Assembly: GCA_013361525.1 (NCBI GenBank)
Contig: JABFXY010000024.1
Coordinates: forward strand, 124,001 to 188,000
Source: Polyangiaceae bacterium
GTDB taxonomy: Bacteria > Myxococcota_A > Polyangia > Polyangiales > Polyangiaceae
Length of the DNA: 64,000 nucleotides
Reading direction: 5' to 3'
Shown here: positions 59,786 through 64,000 of the stretch, piece after piece
Layout: each line of letters starts with the position of its first letter
Numbering within the stretch: position 1 is the first letter of the stretch
Position numbers and translations under genes: made by a program
Notes under the pieces: model-generated
The model's database searches: none
Seen by the model: the letters and a program-made list of their open reading frames with translations, nothing else
Told to the model about the DNA's origin: nothing

Positions 59786-61843
59786 ATGATGCGCACCCGC
59801 TTCCTTTTGCCGATGCTCGGGGTCCTCGCGTTGATCGGGTGTGGTGACAGCGGCGACGCGCCCGACGGGGGGCAAGGGCCGGGCGGCGGCGCCCAAGGCG
59901 GTGAAGGGCAAGGCGCGAGTAACAGCGGAGGCGAAGGAGTCGGCGGCGAAGGAGGAAACCCGGATCCCGTCATTCAAAGCGAGCACCCGCGCATCTATCT
60001 GAACGACGAGCAGATCGCGCGCCTCGGCGCAGCGCTCGAAGCACCGACGGAGGCGGCGGCGCGGTACACGGCATTCGTCGATTCGGCGCTCGAAGGCGGC
60101 GACCCATACGACTTCCAAGGGTGGCATGCGGCGCTGCTCTATGGCCTGACCGGCGACGAGGCCTACGCCAACCTCGCGATCGCGCACGTCGATGCAATGG
60201 TCGCCGAGGACGAAGCGCTGATTGCGTCGGGGAGCTCGCCGAACGTCGCTTACGACAGCTATTTGGAGGTCGGGCCGCGCGTCGGCGACATGGCGCTCGT
60301 CTTCGATTGGTGCTTCGACCTCGTCACGGCCGACCAGCGCGCGCGCTGGATCGCGTGGGGCAATCAAGCCGTCTACAACGTTTGGCACCACGAAGAGGCG
60401 TCGTGGGGTGGGCAATCGATGCCGTGGACGGGTTGGGCCGTCGACGACCCGGTGAACAACTACTACTTCTCGTTCTTGCGAGCGACGATGCTCCTCGGCC
60501 TCGCAACCTACGAGGAGAACCCCGACGCGCCGGGCTGGGTCGACCATTTCCGCCAGACCAAGATCGAAGAGCAGCTCGTGCCGGCCTACGAATCGCTCGC
60601 CGGCGGGGGCTCCCGCGAGGGCACCGGATACGGCGTCGCGATGATGAATCTGTTTCGCCTCTACGACCTCTGGCAGAAGTCGACCGGCGAAAACATCGCG
60701 AGCCTCACCCCGCACGCACGCGACTCGATTGCGCACATGACGCATTCGATCGTCCCTACGTTGGATCGCATTGCGCCGATCGGCGATCACGCGCGCGACT
60801 CGACGGCGTCGCTCTTCGATTATCACCGCGACTATCTGCTCGTCCTCGGCGCGCAGTATCCCAATCACGAGTCCACGCTCGCCGCGCGCTCTCTTCTCGC
60901 GGCCTCCAGCGTCCCGGAAGCGTCCCAAGGCTTCATGCGGTTTTCCGACTTTCTCTACGATCCGACGGGGCTGGACACGGCGCCGCTTTCGTCGCTGTAT
61001 CCCGCGTACCATGCGGCCGGCGTCGGCAACGTCTTCATTCGCTCGTCGTGGGAAGCCGACGCGACGTGGGCCGGTTTCATCGCCGGCGCGTATGACCAGA
61101 GTCACGCGCACCACGATCAAGGGTCGCTGATGATCTACGGCGGAGAGTGGCTCGCCTACGACTCGAACATTCAATCGCACTCCGGCATCCGCCAAGAAGA
61201 GGAGCTGCACAACCTCGTGCGCGTCGAGGTCGGCGGCGACGTCCTTCGAATGCACGAAGGCGCTTCACCCGCGAAGCTCGTCGCCCTCGCCGACGAGCCC
61301 GGTGCAGCGTTCTTCGCAGCCGACGTAACGCCCATTTACGACAGCGGCGAGATCGAGTCGCTCACCCGCGAGGTGGTCTTCGTCAAACCGAACCTCTTCG
61401 TGGTCCGCGACCGCGTCCGAACCAGCGACCCGTCCGCGCGCCGCGTCTTCCAGCTCAACACGCCGATCGACCCGTCGGTGACGAGCGGCCGCGCGTCGAT
61501 GAACGGCACGGCCGGCTCGCTGGATCTCTTCGTCGCGCGCCCGAGCAACGTCACCCCCACCGTCGTCGATTGGGCCCAGGTGGACGACGACATCGAAGGC
61601 GGCTACCGCATCGAGGTGAGCGCAACGGGACAAGAGGAGGCCGTTTTCCTGACCGTCCTCTCCGTCGGCGGCGAAGCCTCGAGCATCACCCCCATCGGCG
61701 ACACCGGCGTCGAAATCGACACCGAGAGCGCGGGCACCATTACCGTCACGTTCGAGAGCAACGCAATCGGCGCCACCCTCGCAATGGGAGGCGACACCCC
61801 CACCTTCGACGAAAGCGTGGAGACGCTGCCCCTCACTCAATGA
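59786..61843 (+). CDS. Heparinase II/III-like polysaccharide lyase, lipoprotein
   Basis: 685 residues from ATG 59786 (a second ATG follows directly); lipoprotein signal MMRTRFLLPMLGVLALIGC (Cys19) and a Gly/Ser-rich linker. The alpha/alpha-barrel part spans about residues 75-400 (HPRIYLNDEQIARLG, GWHAALLYGLTGDEAYANLA, VGDMALVFDWCFDLVTADQR, GSREGTGYGVAMMNLFRLYD). The C-terminal beta domain carries the heparinase II/III signature with a His pair (AYDQSHAHHDQGSLMIYGGE) and WLAYDSNIQSHSG. It degrades acidic polysaccharides by beta-elimination or related chemistry. It is convergent with the UPF0262 gene. Confidence 0.88.
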   Translation: MMRTRFLLPMLGVLALIGCGDSGDAPDGGQGPGGGAQGGEGQGASNSGGEGVGGEGGNPDPVIQSEHPRIYLNDEQIARLGAALEAPTEAAARYTAFVDSALEGGDPYDFQGWHAALLYGLTGDEAYANLAIAHVDAMVAEDEALIASGSSPNVAYDSYLEVGPRVGDMALVFDWCFDLVTADQRARWIAWGNQAVYNVWHHEEASWGGQSMPWTGWAVDDPVNNYYFSFLRATMLLGLATYEENPDAPGWVDHFRQTKIEEQLVPAYESLAGGGSREGTGYGVAMMNLFRLYDLWQKSTGENIASLTPHARDSIAHMTHSIVPTLDRIAPIGDHARDSTASLFDYHRDYLLVLGAQYPNHESTLAARSLLAASSVPEASQGFMRFSDFLYDPTGLDTAPLSSLYPAYHAAGVGNVFIRSSWEADATWAGFIAGAYDQSHAHHDQGSLMIYGGEWLAYDSNIQSHSGIRQEEELHNLVRVEVGGDVLRMHEGASPAKLVALADEPGAAFFAADVTPIYDSGEIESLTREVVFVKPNLFVVRDRVRTSDPSARRVFQLNTPIDPSVTSGRASMNGTAGSLDLFVARPSNVTPTVVDWAQVDDDIEGGYRIEVSATGQEEAVFLTVLSVGGEASSITPIGDTGVEIDTESAGTITVTFESNAIGATLAMGGDTPTFDESVETLPLTQ

Positions 61844-61850
61844 CAAAGGC

Positions 61851-61965
61851 AACCGCAAAGACGCGAAGTGAAGAAGGAGTGCGCAAAGGTTAAGAGATTG
61901 CTGGGTTCGCCTTCCGAAATCTCACACCTTCGTGCTCGCTTTCTGCCCTTTGCGTCTTTGCGGTT
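61851..61965. repeat. Inverted repeat between convergent genes
   Basis: AACCGCAAAGACGC (61851-61864) is matched by its reverse complement GCGTCTTTGCGGTT (61952-61965). It lies in the 142-bp gap between the convergent lyase and UPF0262 genes and is of the ACCGCAAAGRCGC extragenic type seen in other genomes. The 87-nt spacer makes a simple terminator less likely. It may be a small repeat family member. Confidence 0.5.
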
Positions 61966-61985
61966 TCTGCCCGGCTGCGGTGCGC

Positions 61986-62453
61986 TCAAAGGTGCCGGTG
62001 AGCGCCGGCCATTTTCGACGTGTCCACCGCGAGGGACACGACGAACGAGAAGACCTTGCGGCGAAGGTCGTGCGTCTTGCCGAGCTCGGGGATGGCGGCG
62101 GCGAGCTTGCGCGCGCCGTCGTCGTGGACGACGCGCTTGGCCATATCGAGCGCCTCGGCGCGGGCCGCGTGGAGGCCGTCCTCCTCGAGGCGGTGGATCA
62201 CCGAGATGTATTCGTCGAGCAGGCTTTGGAGGGTGGCGCGCGGAACCGTGATGATCTCGGGCGCCTCACCTCCGATGTGCAATCGAATCTCGAGGTCCGC
62301 GTCGTCGAAATGGACGACCATTTTCGAGCACGACCGGTTCGGCCATAGCTCACTCGCGGGAATGTCGAGAATGAGGAGGCGCCATTCGCGCCGCCTCGCC
62401 TCGTTCGCCCGCTCCCACAACGACTCGTCGACGACAATGACCTCGACCGGCAT
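61986..62453 (-). CDS. UPF0262 family protein
   Basis: 155 residues, the usual length of UPF0262 proteins. The middle (WRLLILDIPASELWPNRSCS) and the conserved C-terminal AARAEALDMAKRVVHDDGAR and RRKVFSFVVSLA match the family (AIDMGRRGLHxEG, TARRLFTLxxxL). No function is known. The family is best known from Alphaproteobacteria, so this member is a divergent relative. It lies 19 bp after the SDR gene on the same strand. Confidence 0.72.
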   Translation of the reverse strand: MPVEVIVVDESLWERANEARRREWRLLILDIPASELWPNRSCSKMVVHFDDADLEIRLHIGGEAPEIITVPRATLQSLLDEYISVIHRLEEDGLHAARAEALDMAKRVVHDDGARKLAAAIPELGKTHDLRRKVFSFVVSLAVDTSKMAGAHRHL

Positions 62454-62472
62454 AGAGGAGCGATATTGTATC

Positions 62473-63198
62473 TCAGGTTTGTTCGTTCATCGGTCGCATG
62501 ACGACCGCGACGATGCGGCTTCGATCCCGCGGCAGGGCTGCGAGCACCACGGCCTCGGCCACGTCCTCCGCGGTCGAGAAGCCCTTCATGTGATCGGAGC
62601 CCTCGGTACGTCCGTCGCCGAGCGCGAAGAACGTCTCGACGCCGCCGGGACAGATCGCGCTGACCTTGATGTTCTTCTGCCAATACTCGCGATCGAGCGC
62701 CTGCGTGAGGCCCACCTGCGCGAACTTCGACGCCGAGTAGATCGCTTCGTTCGCATAGCCCTGAAGGCCCGCGACGCTCGCGACGTTGATGATGTTCCCG
62801 CCGTTTTGCTTGAGCATGTGCGGGATCACCTCTTTGCAGAAGAGCCAGGTGCTCTTCATGTTCGTCGCCATGATGCGGTCGTAGTCGTCCTCCGACCAAT
62901 CGAGGAACGGGCGATAGCCGCCGATACCGGCGTTGTTCACGAGGATGTCGATGCGACCGTGTTTCGCGATCGCGTCGCGAATGGCGGCGGCCACCTCGGA
63001 AGACTTCGTCACGTCGGCCGAGAACGAAGTCGCCTTGCCGCCCGCGGCTTCGATCGTACGACAGACTTCGTCCAAGTCCTTTTGCGTGCGAGCAATCGCA
63101 GCGATCGTCGCGCCTTCACGCGCGAGGGCAATCGCGCTCGCTCGACCGATTCCGCGACTCGCGCCCGTGACGAGCGCGACCTTTCCCTTGAGCTTCAT
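62473..63198 (-). CDS. Short-chain dehydrogenase/reductase (FabG-like)
   Basis: 241 residues. Rossmann motif VALVTGASRGIGRAS (Gly-rich loop, residues 8-22), NNAG in ILVNNAGIGG, catalytic Ser in INVASVAGLQG and Tyr-Lys in YSASKFAQVG. The C-terminal substrate region is ICPGGVETFF. NAD(P)-dependent oxidation or reduction of an alcohol/carbonyl; the substrate cannot be told. Upstream of UPF0262 and probably co-transcribed with it. Confidence 0.92.
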   Translation of the reverse strand: MKLKGKVALVTGASRGIGRASAIALAREGATIAAIARTQKDLDEVCRTIEAAGGKATSFSADVTKSSEVAAAIRDAIAKHGRIDILVNNAGIGGYRPFLDWSEDDYDRIMATNMKSTWLFCKEVIPHMLKQNGGNIINVASVAGLQGYANEAIYSASKFAQVGLTQALDREYWQKNIKVSAICPGGVETFFALGDGRTEGSDHMKGFSTAEDVAEAVVLAALPRDRSRIVAVVMRPMNEQT

Positions 63199-63287
63199 CT
63201 CATCCTCCGGTCTCGTGAGAAGGCGCCCATCGTAGTAGCGTTGCGCGCTGTACCCTAGCCCTCGATGGGGAACTGAGGACGGTCACC

Positions 63288-64000
63288 ATGCTTTTACGAT
63301 CCAGTCTGCTGTGCCTCGTCATGCTCTCGTTCACCGCGACCGGCTGCGACATGCTGAGCGGCGACAAGAGCAAGAAGTCCGCGAAGGACGACGACGACGA
63401 CGACGACAAGCCGAAGAAGAAAAAGAAGAAGAAGGACGACGACGACACGAAGGCGTCGGCATCTTCCTCGGCTGGCGAGGTGAAGACGGACGCGACCGCT
63501 TCGGGCGACCCCACGGCGGCGTCCACCGCAACAGGAACGGCGACCGCGACGGGTACGACGACCTCGGGCACGATGGCGCCCGCTGGGTGTGAGGCGTACT
63601 TCAAGGCGCTCGATTGCATGGTGACGAAGGTCCCGGCGCAATCGCAGCAGCAAATGAAGGACGGCTTCGAGCAGGCGAAGTCCTCGATGAAGCAGATTCC
63701 CGCGGATATGGCGGCGAACGTCTGCAAGCAGGCGCTCGACGGAATGCAGGAGTCGCTGAAGACGATGGGCTGCGCGACAGGCGGGACGGAGTCCACGCCG
63801 CCGATGACGGGCACGCCTCCGCCGCCGCCTCCTCCGGTCGCGACGTCGACGACACCCGGGGGAAAGTCGGCGGTGCCGACAGCTGAAGAATGGGCGGCGC
63901 AGACCAAAGAGATCGGCGTCCTCAATTCGACGAAGCTCAACTGCGAGTCGAAGCAGGTCCGCGAATGGATCCGCGTCTCTTGCAAAGGCAAGAACGACAC
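63288..64000 (+). CDS. Lipoprotein with charged and Pro-rich tracts (partial)
   Basis: ATG 63288 opens a lipoprotein signal (MLLRSSLLCLVMLSFTATGC, Cys20) and the frame runs off the right edge (237 codons visible). An Asp/Lys low-complexity stretch (SAKDDDDDDDKPKKKKKKKD) and Ser/Ala/Thr-rich linker lead to a helical segment with two Cys (CEAYFKALDC, AANVCKQALDGMQ). A Pro tract (GTPPPPPPPVAT) and then EEWAAQTKEIGVL, NCESKQVREWIRVSC follow. The last part looks like a conserved myxobacterial lipoprotein domain of unknown function. The opposite strand also has a long open frame (shadow) here; the signal peptide and lipobox decide for this strand. Confidence 0.8.
   Translation, partial: MLLRSSLLCLVMLSFTATGCDMLSGDKSKKSAKDDDDDDDKPKKKKKKKDDDDTKASASSSAGEVKTDATASGDPTAASTATGTATATGTTTSGTMAPAGCEAYFKALDCMVTKVPAQSQQQMKDGFEQAKSSMKQIPADMAANVCKQALDGMQESLKTMGCATGGTESTPPMTGTPPPPPPPVATSTTPGGKSAVPTAEEWAAQTKEIGVLNSTKLNCESKQVREWIRVSCKGKND

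Noticed and set aside
63200..64000. 266-codon minus-strand frame at the right end
   Set aside because: Opposite a lipoprotein with a clear signal and lipobox; its Ser/Phe runs are the complement of Asp/Lys codons.

Overview
The window is GC-rich DNA (roughly two-thirds G+C by eye). It has short intergenic gaps, frequent GTG and TTG starts, and many lipoproteins with Gly/Ser-rich linkers. It also carries a Ser/Thr kinase fused to ATPase and TPR domains and type VI secretion (T6SS) effector modules. Together these point to a Myxococcota chromosome, probably a Polyangia/Polyangiales-type myxobacterium. No phage or plasmid backbone is visible, and no core T6SS sheath or membrane-complex genes lie in the window.

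Left arm (1-13.6 kb, all minus strand) is a T6SS effector-delivery module. In transcription order it holds a SUKH/SMI1-plus-LRR protein, a LysB-like serine hydrolase with an N-terminal hydrophobic helix and a PAAR-like stretch, two tandem DUF1795 (Eag-chaperone-like) proteins, a CHAP-domain lipoprotein with a seven-unit lectin propeller, VgrG, a DUF2169-pentapeptide fusion, a pentapeptide-repeat protein and a DUF3540 protein cut by the window edge. From 13.7 to 28 kb lie mostly metabolic and envelope genes: glycyl-tRNA synthetase, AraC regulator and aldo/keto reductase, L,D-transpeptidase, cytochrome c/copper monooxygenase lipoprotein, an LCM-type methyltransferase with a GbsR-like regulator, a B12-binding radical SAM enzyme and a divergent sulfite-oxidase-fold enzyme.

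A second T6SS module (29-40 kb, plus strand) runs kinase-AAA-TPR, VgrG, TIGR02270-type HEAT protein, DUF2169 adaptor, a ketosynthase-like protein without its active-site Cys, and a DUF4150 PAAR-like/DUF1906 effector. Housekeeping genes follow (DUF1963, P450, Fpg glycosylase, GST). Next is a dabB-dabA dissolved-inorganic-carbon uptake operon downstream of a LysR gene, then SnoaL-like proteins and a tRNA-Ser.

The right arm (52-60 kb) holds the most unusual material. A radical SAM/SPASM maturase is divergent from a small lipoprotein with four PQ(P/A)CL repeats spaced exactly 19 residues. About 5 kb further on, a second small lipoprotein with three EYGVPGT repeats, the last at its very C terminus, is translationally coupled (GTGA overlap) to a cytochrome P450. 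Both look like repeat-bearing, possibly post-translationally modified surface lipoproteins. Between them lie two MITE-like repeats in opposite orientation flanking a YeeE/YedE-type transporter and a ten-unit 42-bp tandem array. The window ends with a heparinase-like lyase, a UPF0262 protein, an SDR oxidoreductase and a truncated lipoprotein.

Many start codons below were moved from the longest possible ORF to internal sites, using signal peptides, Shine-Dalgarno sequences or overlaps. Function calls rest on motif recognition alone; no database search was run.
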